Shown: positions 52,054 through 62,203, counted from the stretch's first letter. The stretch is 64,000 nucleotides of DNA from Cellulomonas sp. WB94 (GCF_003115775.1 NZ_QEES01000002.1:2542001-2606000); one strand, 5' to 3'. The notes: a model not told the origin generated them from the sequence alone. Made by a program: numbers and translations.

Positions 52054-53664
52054 ATGGAGGACGTGTTCGACGACTACCCGGCAGGCGCAGCGTGGGACGA
52101 GATGTTCGACCACGTGACGGGACCTCGTCCGGCGTACAAGCAGGTCCATGCGGCGCTCAGCGGTCTGTCGTCGGCGGACCTGCGCGCACGGGCCGACACG
52201 CTCGCGCGCTCGTACCTGGCCCAAGGGGTGACGTTCGACTTCGCGGGTGAGGAGCGACCCTTCCCGCTCGACGTCGCCCCCCGCGTCCTGTCGGGTGAGG
52301 AGTGGGACCACGTCGCGCCGGGTGTCGCTCAGCGCGTGCGCGCGCTCGAGGCCTTCCTGGCCGACGTCTACGGCCCGCAGAAGGCCGTCGCGGACGGCGT
52401 CGTCCCGCGGCACCTCATCGTCTCCTCGACGCACTTCCACCGGGCGGCACGCGGGATCCAGCCGCCCAACGGCGTCCGCGTGCACGTGTCCGGGATCGAC
52501 GTCATCCGCGACGAGGTCGGGCACTTCCGCGTCCTCGAGGACAACGTCCGGGTGCCGAGCGGGGTCAGCTACGTGCTGTCCAACCGGCGCGCGATGGCCC
52601 AGACGTTCCCTGAGCTGTTCGCCGCACTGCGGATCCGGCCGGTGCAGGACTACCCGCGCCGGCTGCTCGCGGCCCTGGTCGCGGCGGCTCCCTCCGGCGT
52701 CGACGAACCGACGGTCGTGGTCCTGACGCCGGGCGTCTTCAACAGCGCGTACTTCGAGCACTCGCTGCTGGCGCGGTCGATGGGCGTCGAGCTCGTCGAG
52801 GGACGCGACCTGTTCTGCGCGAGCGGCCGCGTCTGGATGCGCACGACGCAGGGCCGGCGGCGGGTCGACGTCATCTACCGACGGGTGGACGACGAGTTCC
52901 TCGACCCGGTCGCGTTCCGTTCCGACTCGCTGCTCGGCAGCCCTGGGCTCATGACGTGTGCCCGGGCGGGCACGGTGACCATCGCCAACGCCGTCGGCAA
53001 CGGCGTCGCGGACGACAAGCTCGTCTACACCTACGTCCCCGACCTGATCCGGTACTACCTCAGCGAGGAGCCCCTGCTCGACAACGTCGACACGTGGCGC
53101 CTCGAGGACCCGGGTGCGCTCGAGGAGGTCCTCGACCGCCTCGACGAGCTCGTCGTGAAGCCCGTCGACGGGTCAGGCGGCAAGGGGCTCGTGGTCGGAC
53201 CTCGCGCGACCCGCGCCGAGCTCGACGCGTTGCGGGCACGCCTGGTCGAGGACCCGCGCGGCTGGGTCGCACAGCCGGTCGTCCAGCTGTCGACGGTGCC
53301 GACGCTGATCGGGGACTCGCTGCGGCCCCGCCACGTCGACCTCCGGCCGTTCGCCGTGAACGACGGCGAGTCGATCTGGGTCCTGCCCGGCGGCCTGACC
53401 CGGGTCGCGCTGCCCGAGGGTGAGCTGGTGGTCAACAGCTCGCAGGGCGGCGGGTCGAAGGACACGTGGGTGCTCGGGTCGGGCATACCCCGTCGGCCTC
53501 CGGTCGTGGCGGCGGAGCTCCCCGCGAGCGTCCCGCAGACGACGGCCCAGAACACCGACCCCAACCCGAGCGGCCTGCGGGTCCAGGTCAGGCAGCAGCA
53601 GCAGTCCGGCGGCGCCCCCGGCACGCGTGCCCTGACGACCGTGCAGGAGGCACCGACGTGCTGA
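52054..53664 (+). CDS. Circularly permuted type 2 ATP-grasp protein
   Basis: A 536-residue protein starting [19 protein letters not shown]. Family segments include [58 protein letters not shown] and the ATP-binding [20 protein letters not shown]-grasp ligases couple carboxylates to amines via acyl phosphate; here the substrate is unknown. It is the first gene of a conserved three-gene operon with an alpha-E protein and a transglutaminase. No Shine-Dalgarno is seen; TACTAG (52038-52043) upstream suggests a nearly leaderless mRNA. Confidence 0.93.
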   Translation: MEDVFDDYPAGAAWDEMFDHVTGPRPAYKQVHAALSGLSSADLRARADTLARSYLAQGVTFDFAGEERPFPLDVAPRVLSGEEWDHVAPGVAQRVRALEAFLADVYGPQKAVADGVVPRHLIVSSTHFHRAARGIQPPNGVRVHVSGIDVIRDEVGHFRVLEDNVRVPSGVSYVLSNRRAMAQTFPELFAALRIRPVQDYPRRLLAALVAAAPSGVDEPTVVVLTPGVFNSAYFEHSLLARSMGVELVEGRDLFCASGRVWMRTTQGRRRVDVIYRRVDDEFLDPVAFRSDSLLGSPGLMTCARAGTVTIANAVGNGVADDKLVYTYVPDLIRYYLSEEPLLDNVDTWRLEDPGALEEVLDRLDELVVKPVDGSGGKGLVVGPRATRAELDALRARLVEDPRGWVAQPVVQLSTVPTLIGDSLRPRHVDLRPFAVNDGESIWVLPGGLTRVALPEGELVVNSSQGGGSKDTWVLGSGIPRRPPVVAAELPASVPQTTAQNTDPNPSGLRVQVRQQQQSGGAPGTRALTTVQEAPTC

Positions 53665-54587
53665 GCCGCATCGCCGAGTCGCTGTTCTGGATCGGGCGCT
53701 ACGTCGAGCGTGCCGACGACACGGCCCGTCTCCTGGACGTCCACGTCCAGAGCCTGCTCGAGGACCCGTGGGCGGAGGAGGACACCGCCTGCCGGCTGCT
53801 CCTGTCCGTCATGGACCGGACCGCGCCGCCGCCCGAGGTGCAGGTCGGCCGCGAGGAGGTCCTCGAGATTCTGGCGTACGACCGGGTGTCGTCGTCGGCC
53901 ATCGCCGGGTCACTGGTCGCGGCACGGGAGAACGCCCGCCGCGCGCGGGAGATCATCTCGACGGACCTCTGGGAGTGCCTCAACGCCTCCTGGAACCGGC
54001 TGCCCGCGGAGGTCCACCCGGCGCGGCCGCACGACTACTTCACGTGGGTGCGTGAGCGGGCCGCCGTCGTCGCAGGACTCATGGACTCGGTGACGTCGCG
54101 TGACGAGACGTGGCAGTTCATGGTGCTGGGGCGGTCGATCGAGCGCGCCGACATGACCGCGCGCCTCCTGACGACGCGCGCGCTCGCGGGCACGACGGGT
54201 CCGGGGTGGACGACCCTGCTGCGCTCGTGCGGCGCGCACGAGGCCTACCTGCGGACCCATCGAGGGTCGGCCTCCGACGAGCGGGCCGCGGGCTTCCTGC
54301 TGCTCGACCGGCTGTTCCCCCGCTCGATCGTGTTCGCGCTCGGCCAGGCCGAGGCGTGCCTCACGGCGCTCGACCCCGTCAGCGACCGCACCGGTGTCGA
54401 CGAGGCGCGCCGGCACCTCGGGCTTGCGCGCACGCGCCTCGAGTACCGCCCGCTCCTCGACGTCCTGGACTCGCTGCCCGACGAGATGGAGAGCGTGCAG
54501 CGCGCGTGCTCGGCGGCGAGCGACGCGATCCGGATGCGGTACTTCCCGTCCGGTCACCTCACCAACTGGGTCGGAGAGGCGCTATGA
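53658..54587 (+). CDS. Alpha-E domain-containing protein
   Basis: A 309-residue, almost all-helical protein with the family start [20 protein letters not shown] and the repeated LGRSIERADMTARLL motif; the ends YFPSGHLTNWVGEAL are also typical. It is always found with the circularly permuted ATP-grasp protein, and sometimes fused to it, and is probably its partner. The GTG start at 53658 overlaps the upstream gene by seven bases, with GGAGG seven bases before it. The stop overlaps the next start (ATGA). Biochemical function unknown. Confidence 0.92.
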   Translation: MLSRIAESLFWIGRYVERADDTARLLDVHVQSLLEDPWAEEDTACRLLLSVMDRTAPPPEVQVGREEVLEILAYDRVSSSAIAGSLVAARENARRAREIISTDLWECLNASWNRLPAEVHPARPHDYFTWVRERAAVVAGLMDSVTSRDETWQFMVLGRSIERADMTARLLTTRALAGTTGPGWTTLLRSCGAHEAYLRTHRGSASDERAAGFLLLDRLFPRSIVFALGQAEACLTALDPVSDRTGVDEARRHLGLARTRLEYRPLLDVLDSLPDEMESVQRACSAASDAIRMRYFPSGHLTNWVGEAL

Positions 54588-55423
54588 GCCGTCTGCATGT
54601 GGTGCACACGACGTCGATCCGCTACGCGGGCCCCGTCACGGCGTCGTACAACGAGGCGCGCATGACGCCGCTCGCCCAGCCCGGCCAGACCGTGCTCGAG
54701 ACGCGGCTCGACATCCAGCCGCTCACGTGGTCGTACGAGTACCGCGACTACTGGGGCAGCTCCGTCACGGCCTTCGAGGTGCTCGCGCCGCACGAGCTGC
54801 TCGTCGTGGTCGCCGAGCACCGGATCGACATCCACGAGCGGACGCCCGCCAAGGCGACGACCGGGTGGGACACGGTGCGGGGTCCGGAGCTGCGTGACCG
54901 GCTCGCGGAGTTCCTCGCGGACACCCCGACGACGCTGGCCCCGGACGAGGTCGTCGAGCTCGCCGCCAGGAACGCCCACGGTCGGGACCCGAACGAGGCC
55001 GCGACGGCGATCTGCGGCGAGCTGCGCGACGAGCTCGAGTACGTCCCGGGAGTGACAGCGGTGCACACGCCGGCGTCCGAGGCGTGGGCCGCTCGCAAGG
55101 GGGTCTGCCAGGACATGGCCCACCTGGCCGCCGGGGCCCTGCGCAGCGTCGGCATCCCCGTCAGGTACGTCTCGGGCTACCTGTACCCGAGCAGCGACGG
55201 CGAGGTCGGCGAGGTCCTCGTCGGGCAGTCGCACGCCTGGATCGAGTGGTGGGCGGGCGAGTGGCACCCGTACGACCCCACGAACCGCGTGCCCGCGGGC
55301 CCGCAGCACGTCGTGCTGGCGCGGGGAAGGTCGTACGACGACGTGGCTCCGCTGCGCGGGATCTTCGCCGGCCCCGGGACGCAGGACCTCGACGTCCAGG
55401 TCCAGATCACCCGCGAGTCGTGA
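54584..55423 (+). CDS. Transglutaminase-like cysteine protease family protein
   Basis: A 279-residue protein with an N-terminal beta domain (about 1-110; LHVVHTTSIRYAGPVTASYN) and a C-terminal transglutaminase-like papain fold. The catalytic triad is visible: Cys in ARKGVCQDMAHLA, His in GQSHAWIEWW and Asp in WHPYDPTN. Such enzymes may cleave or form amide bonds. It is the third gene of the ATP-grasp/alpha-E operon, coupled by a four-base overlap, so it likely acts on the peptide or tag made by the ligase (inference). Confidence 0.94.
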   Translation: MSRLHVVHTTSIRYAGPVTASYNEARMTPLAQPGQTVLETRLDIQPLTWSYEYRDYWGSSVTAFEVLAPHELLVVVAEHRIDIHERTPAKATTGWDTVRGPELRDRLAEFLADTPTTLAPDEVVELAARNAHGRDPNEAATAICGELRDELEYVPGVTAVHTPASEAWAARKGVCQDMAHLAAGALRSVGIPVRYVSGYLYPSSDGEVGEVLVGQSHAWIEWWAGEWHPYDPTNRVPAGPQHVVLARGRSYDDVAPLRGIFAGPGTQDLDVQVQITRES

Positions 55424-55447
55424 CGCGCCGCCTGTTCGCGGTGCGGG

Positions 55448-57586
55448 TCACTCCTGAAGCGCGACGAGCGGGGTCATGAGCCCCTCGGGAAGCGGCCGGC
55501 CGAAGAGCCAGCCCTGCCCGTGCTCCCAGCCGTGCGCGAGCGCGGCCGCTGCCTGCTCCTCGGTCTCGAGGCCCGCCGCGATGCCGTAGCTGCCGAGCGC
55601 CCCGACCACCGCCGCGACGGCCGCGCTCACCCGGTCGGCGGCACCGGCCTCGCCGAGCCGGGCCGTGAACGACCGGTCGAGCTTGAGACCGGTGACGGGC
55701 GCCGCGAGGGCCGACAGCAGCGCGGAGTACCCGGTGCCGAAGTCGTCCAGGAGCACGGCGACCCCCAGCCGGGCGATGCTCGCGAGCTCGGCCCGCGTGT
55801 GCTCGGTCGCCTCGAGGACCGCCACCTCGGAGATCTCGATCCCGAGCCGGCTCGGGTCGACGCCCTCCGCCTCGAGGGTCTGCGCGATCAGCCGGGCGAG
55901 ATCGGGGGGGCGGCGATCGGTGTGGTCCTCGGGCTCAATACTCACCCGGCCGAGCTCGCGAGGTGACACGTTGATGTACAGCCTGCCGGGCATCTCGGGG
56001 TGCCGGGCAAGGAAGCCGACAGCCTCCCGGAGCACCCAGGACCCGACCTCGGGCGTCAGGTCGGCGTCGTCGGCGATCGCGATGAACGACTCGGGCAGGA
56101 CCAGGCCGCGCTCCGGGTGGCGCCAGCGCACGAGCGCCTCGTAGCCGGAAACCACGCGCGAGGCGAGCTCGACGATCGGCTGGTAGTGCAGCTCGAAGTC
56201 GCCGTGCTCGATCGCGGCGCGGAGGTCTTCCTCGACGGACAGCCGGTCGACGGCCGCGCGACGGTGCTCCTCGCGGAACGCGACCCAGCGGCCCCTGCCG
56301 GTGTTCTTCGCGACGTACATCGCGGTGTCGGCGTCCCGCAGGACGCGCAGCGCGTCACCGCCGCCGTCGTCGACCGTCAACCCCGCGCTCATCGCCGGGA
56401 GGAGCAGGTGCCCGTCGAGCTGCAGCGGCAGCTCGACGGACGTCTGGATCCGTTGGAGCAGCTCGCCGGCCTGGTCGGCCGAGTCGATCTGCTCGAGGAC
56501 GACGACGAACTCGTCGCCGCCGATCCGGGCGACCGTGTCGCCGGGGCGGACGGACGTGCGCATGCGGTCGGCGACGATGCGCAGCATGCGGTCGCCGGCG
56601 TCGTGACCGAGCGAGTCGTTGATCCGCTTGAAGTGGTCGAGGTCGGCGAAGACCACGGCGACGAGCTTGTCGTTGCGCGCGTGCATCGCGAGTGCGTGGT
56701 TGAGCCGGTCGAGGAGGAGCGAGCGGTTGGCCAGGCCGGTCAGGTGGTCGTACAACGCGCGCTGCTCGAGGACGTCCTGCGCGCGCCGCGTCGCCGTCAC
56801 GTCCTCGACCTGGCTGATGAAGTGCAGAGGTCGTCCCGCCGCGTCGTGCGCGAGCGAGACCGTCAGACGAGCCCGGATGACGGTCCCGGACGGTGTCACG
56901 TACCGCTTGTCGATCTGATAGCCGTGGATGGCGCCGTCGAGCAGCAGCGCGAGCTGCTCGAGGTCGGCGTCGATGTCGTCCGGATGGGTGATCTCCTGGA
57001 AGGTGAGGGCGAGGAGCTCGGCGCGGGGGATGCCGAGGCTCTGGACCAGCGCCTGGTTCACCTGGAGGAACCGGCCGTCGAGCGACACGATCGCCATGCC
57101 GATCGCGGCATCCTCGAAGGTGAGCCGGAACCGCTCCTCGCTGCGGCGGAGCTCGTCGGCGCGCAGCCGCTCGGCCGTCACGTCGACCATCGTCATGATG
57201 AGGGCCGGTCGTCCGGGTTCGTCGCTCTCGCCGTCGGGCAGCGGGATCGGGTTCACCGACAGGCGCAGCCACAGCGGGTCGGTCGTCTCCGGCCGCAGCC
57301 CGACCACAGCGCTCGCGGGCTCACCGGTGCGGGCCGCGATCACGGACGGTCGGTCCTCATGACGGAACGGTGTGCCGTCGATCGTGGTGGCGCCACGGCC
57401 GGATGCGTCGAACCGGCCGCCGATCACCTGCTCACGGGTCAGTCCCAAGATGGTCGCCGCTGCCGCGTTGGCCTCGATGACCCGTCCGTCGGAGTCGGCG
57501 ATCAGCAGGCCCTCTTGCAGCGCGTCGATCAGCACCCGGGACATGATCGGGCTGCTCGTGGCTGGGCGCGGGTCCGCGGTGCCCAC
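55448..57586 (-). CDS. PAS-PAS-GGDEF-EAL cyclic-di-GMP enzyme
   Basis: A 712-residue soluble protein: two PAS domains (about 12-130 and 140-270), a GGDEF domain (about 280-440) with an intact RIGGDEFVVVLEQ, and an EAL domain (about 455-705) with GYEALVRWRHPERG, the LLDDFGTGYSAL signature and the LKLDRSF lysine. Both active sites look complete, so it could synthesise and degrade c-di-GMP under PAS control; no membrane helix is seen. A small change, AAGLETEEQ instead of the usual AEGVETEEQ, is present. GTG start after GAGGGAGG. Convergent with the transglutaminase gene and divergent from lepA. Confidence 0.94.
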   Translation of the reverse strand: MGTADPRPATSSPIMSRVLIDALQEGLLIADSDGRVIEANAAAATILGLTREQVIGGRFDASGRGATTIDGTPFRHEDRPSVIAARTGEPASAVVGLRPETTDPLWLRLSVNPIPLPDGESDEPGRPALIMTMVDVTAERLRADELRRSEERFRLTFEDAAIGMAIVSLDGRFLQVNQALVQSLGIPRAELLALTFQEITHPDDIDADLEQLALLLDGAIHGYQIDKRYVTPSGTVIRARLTVSLAHDAAGRPLHFISQVEDVTATRRAQDVLEQRALYDHLTGLANRSLLLDRLNHALAMHARNDKLVAVVFADLDHFKRINDSLGHDAGDRMLRIVADRMRTSVRPGDTVARIGGDEFVVVLEQIDSADQAGELLQRIQTSVELPLQLDGHLLLPAMSAGLTVDDGGGDALRVLRDADTAMYVAKNTGRGRWVAFREEHRRAAVDRLSVEEDLRAAIEHGDFELHYQPIVELASRVVSGYEALVRWRHPERGLVLPESFIAIADDADLTPEVGSWVLREAVGFLARHPEMPGRLYINVSPRELGRVSIEPEDHTDRRPPDLARLIAQTLEAEGVDPSRLGIEISEVAVLEATEHTRAELASIARLGVAVLLDDFGTGYSALLSALAAPVTGLKLDRSFTARLGEAGAADRVSAAVAAVVGALGSYGIAAGLETEEQAAAALAHGWEHGQGWLFGRPLPEGLMTPLVALQE

Positions 57587-57894
57587 CGTGCCTCCCTCGC
57601 GAACGTGAGCGCCGTGCCGGGCTCACCGGGTCCGGGGCAGCATCGTCGGCAGGCGCGCGTTCCCTTTGAGCATGCACTCACGGACGCCCTGCGGCCATGG
57701 CTCGGCCCAGAGATCGCCCGCTCGTCGGTCGAAGATCGCCCGTTCGCCACGCAGGGTTCGTCCTGTTCCCGGTTCGCCGCCCCGTCCGGTGGTCGATCGC
57801 ATCCGACGCCATGGGACCATGGGGTGCCGTCCACCATCCCCCGAAGCGAAGCCGGAGCACCCCCGAGTTGTCCCCGATCCCGAGCGCCGCGGGC
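57587..57894. other. Divergent intergenic region between the GGDEF-EAL gene and lepA
   Basis: This 308-bp region must hold promoters for both flanking genes. I find no convincing -35/-10 pair in it. It contains two adjacent CCATGG palindromes (CCATGGGACCATGG near 57815-57830) of unknown meaning. Open frames through it, including an upstream extension of lepA to 57697, have Arg/Pro-rich random composition and are not supported. Confidence 0.4.
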
Positions 57895-59760
57895 ATGAGC
57901 CGCATCCAGCCGGCGGCCACGCCGCCCGAGCTGCTGCGGAACTTCTGCATCATCGCCCACATCGACCACGGCAAGTCGACCCTCGCGGACCGCATGCTCC
58001 AGCTCACCGGCGTGGTGGACGCCCGAGCGATGCGCGCGCAGTACCTCGACCGGATGGACATCGAGCGCGAGCGCGGGATCACGATCAAGTCGCAGGCCGT
58101 GCGCATGCCGTGGGCCGTCGAGAACGCCGACGGCGAGCTCGTGCCGTACGCGCTGAACATGATCGACACACCGGGCCACGTCGACTTCACCTACGAGGTG
58201 TCGCGGTCGCTGGCAGCGTCCGAGGGGGCCGTGCTGCTCGTCGACGCGGCGCAGGGCATCGAGGCGCAGACGCTCGCCAACCTGTACCTCGCGCTCGAGA
58301 AGGACCTGCAGGTCATCCCGGTGCTCAACAAGATCGACCTGCCGGCTGCGCAGCCCGAGAAGTACGCCGAGGAGCTCGCGCGCCTGGTCGGCGGTGAGCC
58401 CGAGGACGTCCTGCTGGTCTCCGGCAAGACGGGTGCGGGCGTCGGGCCGCTGCTCGACCGCATCGTGAAGCTCGTCCCGCACCCGACCGGTGACGCGGAC
58501 GCGCCCGCCCGGGCCATGATCTTCGACTCGGTCTACGACACCTACCGCGGCGTCGTCACGTACGTCCGCGTGGTCGACGGCAACCTCAACCCGCGCGAGA
58601 AGATCGTCATGATGTCGACGCGCGCGACGCACGAGCTGCTCGAGATCGGTGTCATCTCGCCGGAGCCGGTCGTCACGAAGGGTCTGGGAGTCGGCGAGGT
58701 CGGGTACCTCATCACGGGCGTCAAGGACGTCCGGCAGTCGCGCGTCGGTGACACGGTGACGAACGCGAGCAAGCCCGCGACCCACGACCTGGGCGGCTAC
58801 CGCGACCCCAAGCCGATGGTCTTCTCGGGCCTCTACCCGATCGACGGCACCGACTACCCGCTGCTGCGCGACGCCCTGGACCGGCTCAAGCTCAACGACG
58901 CCGCGCTCGTCTACGAACCCGAGACGTCCGTCGCGCTCGGCTTCGGCTTCCGGGTCGGCTTCCTCGGGCTGCTGCACCTCGAGATCGTGCGTGAGCGGCT
59001 CGAGCGCGAGTTCGACCTCGACCTCATCTCGACGGCGCCGAACGTCGTGTACGACGTCACGCTCGAGGACAAGAAGGTCGTGCGGGTCACGAACCCGAGC
59101 GAGTTCCCGGGCGGCAAGATCGTCGAGGTCCGCGAGCCCATCGTCAAGGCCACGATCCTCGCGCCGAGCGAGTTCATCGGCGCCGTGATGGAGCTGTGCC
59201 AGACCCGCCGCGGCGAGCTGGGCGGCATGGACTACCTGTCGGCCGACCGCGTCGAGCTGCGGTACACCCTCCCGCTCGCCGAGATCGTCTTCGACTTCTT
59301 CGACCAGCTCAAGTCCAAGACGCGCGGCTACGCGAGCCTGGACTACGAGGCTGCCGGTGAGCAGGCGGGCGACCTGGTCAAGGTCGACATCCTGCTGCAG
59401 GGCGAGCAGGTCGACGCGTTCAGCTCGATCGTGCACAAGGACAAGGCGTACGCGTACGGCCTGATGATGGTCGGCAAGCTGCGCGAGCTCATCCCGCGCC
59501 AGCAGTTCGAGGTGCCCATCCAGGCGGCCATCGGCGCGCGGATCATCGCGCGCGAGACGATCCGGGCGATGCGCAAGGACGTCCTGGCCAAGTGCTACGG
59601 CGGTGACATCACCCGCAAGCGCAAGCTGCTGGAGAAGCAGAAGGAGGGCAAGAAGCGCATGAAGACGATCGGTCGGGTCGAGGTGCCGCAGGAGGCCTTC
59701 ATCGCCGCGCTGTCCTCCGACGCGAGCGGCAAGGACGCCAAGGATGCCAAGAAGAAGTAG
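57895..59760 (+). CDS. lepA: Elongation factor 4 (LepA)
   Basis: A 621-residue translational GTPase that back-translocates ribosomes or aids initiation. G1 AHIDHGKST lies near residue 21, the switch region [16 protein letters not shown]3 [10 protein letters not shown] and G4 LNKIDLP follow. The unique C-terminal LepA domain ([20 protein letters not shown]) and the basic end [17 protein letters not shown] are complete; a short Lys/Asp tail ends the protein. The ATG at 57895 gives [20 protein letters not shown]. It is followed 9 bp later by hemW, the common lepA-hemW order. Confidence 0.97.
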   Translation: MSRIQPAATPPELLRNFCIIAHIDHGKSTLADRMLQLTGVVDARAMRAQYLDRMDIERERGITIKSQAVRMPWAVENADGELVPYALNMIDTPGHVDFTYEVSRSLAASEGAVLLVDAAQGIEAQTLANLYLALEKDLQVIPVLNKIDLPAAQPEKYAEELARLVGGEPEDVLLVSGKTGAGVGPLLDRIVKLVPHPTGDADAPARAMIFDSVYDTYRGVVTYVRVVDGNLNPREKIVMMSTRATHELLEIGVISPEPVVTKGLGVGEVGYLITGVKDVRQSRVGDTVTNASKPATHDLGGYRDPKPMVFSGLYPIDGTDYPLLRDALDRLKLNDAALVYEPETSVALGFGFRVGFLGLLHLEIVRERLEREFDLDLISTAPNVVYDVTLEDKKVVRVTNPSEFPGGKIVEVREPIVKATILAPSEFIGAVMELCQTRRGELGGMDYLSADRVELRYTLPLAEIVFDFFDQLKSKTRGYASLDYEAAGEQAGDLVKVDILLQGEQVDAFSSIVHKDKAYAYGLMMVGKLRELIPRQQFEVPIQAAIGARIIARETIRAMRKDVLAKCYGGDITRKRKLLEKQKEGKKRMKTIGRVEVPQEAFIAALSSDASGKDAKDAKKK

Positions 59761-59769
59761 CGCGCACCG

Positions 59770-61007
59770 ATGAGCCCGGCCCTCCCCGACGGCGATCCGG
59801 CGCCCGACGACGGCGCCCTTCCCCCGTCGGCCGTCGCAGGCGCGGGCTCCCGCGCGTTCGGGGTGTACCTGCACGTGCCGTTCTGCACCGTGCGCTGCGG
59901 GTACTGCGACTTCAACACGTACACCGCGACCGAGCTCGGCGGCGGCGCGAGCCAGGTCGCCTACGCCGACACGGCCCTGCGGGAGATCGACCTCGCGGCG
60001 TGCGTGCTGGCCGGCTCTGGGCTCCCCGCGCGCCCGGTCCGGACGGTGTTCGTCGGCGGGGGGACGCCGACTGTCCTCCCCCCGGGGACCTTGCGCGGAT
60101 GCTCGACGGTGTGCGGTCGGCCTGGGTGCTGGCTGACGACGCCGAGGTCACCACGGAGGCGAACCCCGACTCCGTCACGCCGTCGTCGCTCGAGGCCCTG
60201 GCCGCAGCGGGCTTCACGCGCGTGTCGTTCGGGATGCAGTCCGCGGTCCCGCACGTCCTCGCGACGCTCGAGCGGACGCACGACCCGGCACGCATCCCCG
60301 ACGTCGTGCGCTGGGCGCGGGACGCGGGGCTGCAGGTCTCGCTCGACCTCATCTACGGCACGCCGGGGGAGTCGGCGGACGACTGGCGCCGCAGCGTCGA
60401 GGCGGCGCTCGCGACCGGCGTCGACCACGTGTCCGCGTACGCGCTCGTCGTCGAGCAGGGCACCCGCATGGCTGTCCAGGTACGCCGCGGCGAGCTCGAG
60501 CTGCCGAGCGGGGACGACCAGGCCGCGAAGTACGAGCTGGCCGACGACCTGTTCGCCGCGGCCGGTCTGCACTGGTACGAGGTCAGCAACTGGGCCCGGA
60601 CCGATGCCGACCGGTGCCGGCACAACCTCGCGTACTGGCGGGGCGACGACTGGTGGGGGGTCGGGCCCGGCGCGCACAGCCACGTGGGCGGGATGCGCTG
60701 GTGGAACGTCAAGCACCCGCGGGCGTATGCGGCGCGGCTCGCCGACGGGCTGAGCCCGGCGGCCGGGCGCGAGCTCGTGGGGGCGGACTCGGCCCAGCTT
60801 GAGCGGGTGATGCTCGGGGTGCGGCTCGCGGACGGCCTCGCGCTCGACGCCCTGACGCCTGCCGCGCGGACACAGGTGGCCGGGCTCGTCGCCGACGGGC
60901 TTCTCGACGGACGCGCTGCGCTCGGGGCCGACGGCGAGCGCCGCGTGCTGCTGACCCGGCGCGGTCGCCTGCTCGCCGACGCCGTGGTCCGCGACCTGAC
61001 CGACTGA
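59770..61007 (+). pseudogene. hemW: Radical SAM HemW (coproporphyrinogen III oxidase-like), split by a one-base frameshift
   Basis: Residues up to VFVGGGTPTVLPPG are read from the ATG at 59770, with the radical SAM motif CTVRCGYC (family VPFCTVRCGYCDFNTY). The rest, from DLARMLDGVRSAWVLADD to the C-terminus RGRLLADAVVRDLTD, is read one frame away. One extra G in the run GGGG at 60084-60087 would restore PPGDLARML. All HemW motifs are present (VSFGMQSAVPHVL, LDLIYGTPGES, VVEQGT). HemW is a haem chaperone and is not essential in all bacteria, but the single homopolymer deletion looks like a sequence error, as in leuS. It is followed by tandem repeats and a terminator. Confidence 0.88.
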
Positions 61008-61075
61008 CCTGGCCGTCCCGACTGACCCGGCCGTCCCGAGCGACCTGGGTGTCCCGACTGATCCGGCTGTCCCGA
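61004..61075 (+). repeat. Four tandem 18-bp repeats at the hemW stop codon
   Basis: Units at 61004, 61022, 61040 and 61058: CTGACCTGGCCGTCCCGA, CTGACCCGGCCGTCCCGA, GCGACCTGGGTGTCCCGA and CTGATCCGGCTGTCCCGA. The first unit contains the hemW stop codon. The array runs to the terminator hairpin at 61081, so it forms most of the hemW 3' untranslated region. Confidence 0.88.
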
Positions 61076-61080
61076 CAGGG

Positions 61081-61116
61081 CGAGGCCCCGCCGACCTGAT
61101 GGTCGACGGGGCCTCG
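61081..61116. terminator. Terminator between hemW and the DUF4870 gene
   Basis: A perfect 10-bp stem CGAGGCCCCG / CGGGGCCTCG with an inner CGACC/GGTCG pairing and a TGAT loop. Placed between convergent genes, it may act on both strands. Confidence 0.85.
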
Positions 61117-61136
61117 CGTCGTGCGACGGCGTCAGC

Positions 61137-61709
61137 TCAGCTGACGAGCCGGAGCGTCAGCGGGTAGCGGTACAGCTCACCGCGGTTGGACGCGATGGCG
61201 GCCATGATCGCGAACACGAACGAGCAGATCCCGGCGGCGAGCAGGATGAACAGGCCGATGATGAGGATCGCCGTCAGGCCCCCCACCACGTAGGCGATCG
61301 CCAGGGTGATCTGGAAGTTGAGCGCCTCCTTCGCCTGGTCCTCGACGAACGCCCCCCGACCCTTGAAGACGAGCAGGATGACGAGCGGGACGAGGAACGA
61401 GACGAACACCCCACCGATGTGGGCGAAGACCGACCACATGCGCTGGTCGGAGTCGGTCAGCGGGGGCTGGACCCCGTACGCCGGCGGCGGATAGGCACCC
61501 TGCGGCGAGGCGTACCCCGGTGCGCCGTACCCGGGTGCGGGCGGCGGCGGGGGATAGGCGCCCTGCGGTGCGCCGTACCCGGGAGCCGGGGGCGGCGGCG
61601 GGTACTCACCCTGGGGCGCCTGGTACTGCGGTGTCTCGTACTGCGGTGCGGGCGGCGGCGGGACGGCGCCTGTCGGCTCGTCGGGTGTCCCCGGGGTCTC
61701 GGCGGTCAC
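61137..61709 (-). CDS. DUF4870 membrane protein with proline-rich N-terminus
   Basis: A 190-residue protein. Residues 1-85 are a Pro/Gly/Tyr-rich tail with two near-identical copies of YPPPPPAPGYGAP. The DUF4870 domain (about 88-190) has several hydrophobic helices (GGVFVSFLVPLVILLVF, FQITLAIAYVVGGLTAILII) and the family motif EALNFQITL. GTG start at 61709 overlaps the upstream gene stop (GTGA) and has AAGGAG upstream. The gene pair encodes two DUF4870 proteins. Role unknown; probably inner membrane. Confidence 0.88.
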   Translation of the reverse strand: MTAETPGTPDEPTGAVPPPPAPQYETPQYQAPQGEYPPPPPAPGYGAPQGAYPPPPPAPGYGAPGYASPQGAYPPPAYGVQPPLTDSDQRMWSVFAHIGGVFVSFLVPLVILLVFKGRGAFVEDQAKEALNFQITLAIAYVVGGLTAILIIGLFILLAAGICSFVFAIMAAIASNRGELYRYPLTLRLVS

Positions 61710-62092
61710 TTGATCAGCTCCAAGGAGAAGGGGTAGCGGTAGGCCTGGCCACGCTGCACAGCCAGGTAGCCCTGGATCGAGAAGACCAGGGAGAAGATCC
61801 ACAGCGCGAGCTGGAGCAGGTTGGCCAGGAACCACGGCAGGAAGATCGCGTCGGCGATCCAGACGATGACCCACCCGATCAGCAGCGTGATCTGGAAGTT
61901 CACCGCCTTCTTACCTTCTTGGTCCACGAACCCGCTGCGCGCGCGGAACAGGAGCCAGATGATGAGGCCGGGCACGATCCACAAGATCCCGCCGAGGTGC
62001 GCGAGCCCGGCCCACTGGCGGGTCTCGGCGTCGGTCAGGGGTGGGCCCGCGGGCGGCTGCCCGGCCCACGGCGGCGGTGGGGTCTGGCTCAT
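61706..62092 (-). CDS. DUF4870 membrane protein
   Basis: A 128-residue paralogue of the following gene with a short Pro-rich start (MSQTPPPPWAGQPPAG), the domain entry LTDAETRQWAGLAHLGGILW, the KKAVNFQITLLIGWVIVW motif and two or three further helices. The ATG at 62092 is the most plausible start given the length of the family. The stop overlaps the start of the second DUF4870 gene. They may form a heteromer in the membrane (inference). Confidence 0.88.
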   Translation of the reverse strand: MSQTPPPPWAGQPPAGPPLTDAETRQWAGLAHLGGILWIVPGLIIWLLFRARSGFVDQEGKKAVNFQITLLIGWVIVWIADAIFLPWFLANLLQLALWIFSLVFSIQGYLAVQRGQAYRYPFSLELIK

Positions 62093-62203
62093 GTGGGTGC
62101 CTCTCGCGTCAGGGAACGGCGCGGCATGCGTGGCCGTTGCGCCGCACACTAGTCGTCCGACGCGTCGGACGCGCGCCGTTTGACCCAGCTCAGGCGGCTG
62201 CCG

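Noticed and set aside
51124-52761. Upstream extension of rpsT
   Set aside because: Reads through the intergenic region and antisense to other genes; S20 is 86 residues and begins at the GTG preceded by AAGGAAG.
61004-61075. Coding continuation of hemW through the 18-bp repeats
   Set aside because: The first unit contains the in-frame stop TGA, and the protein already ends at the normal HemW C-terminus.
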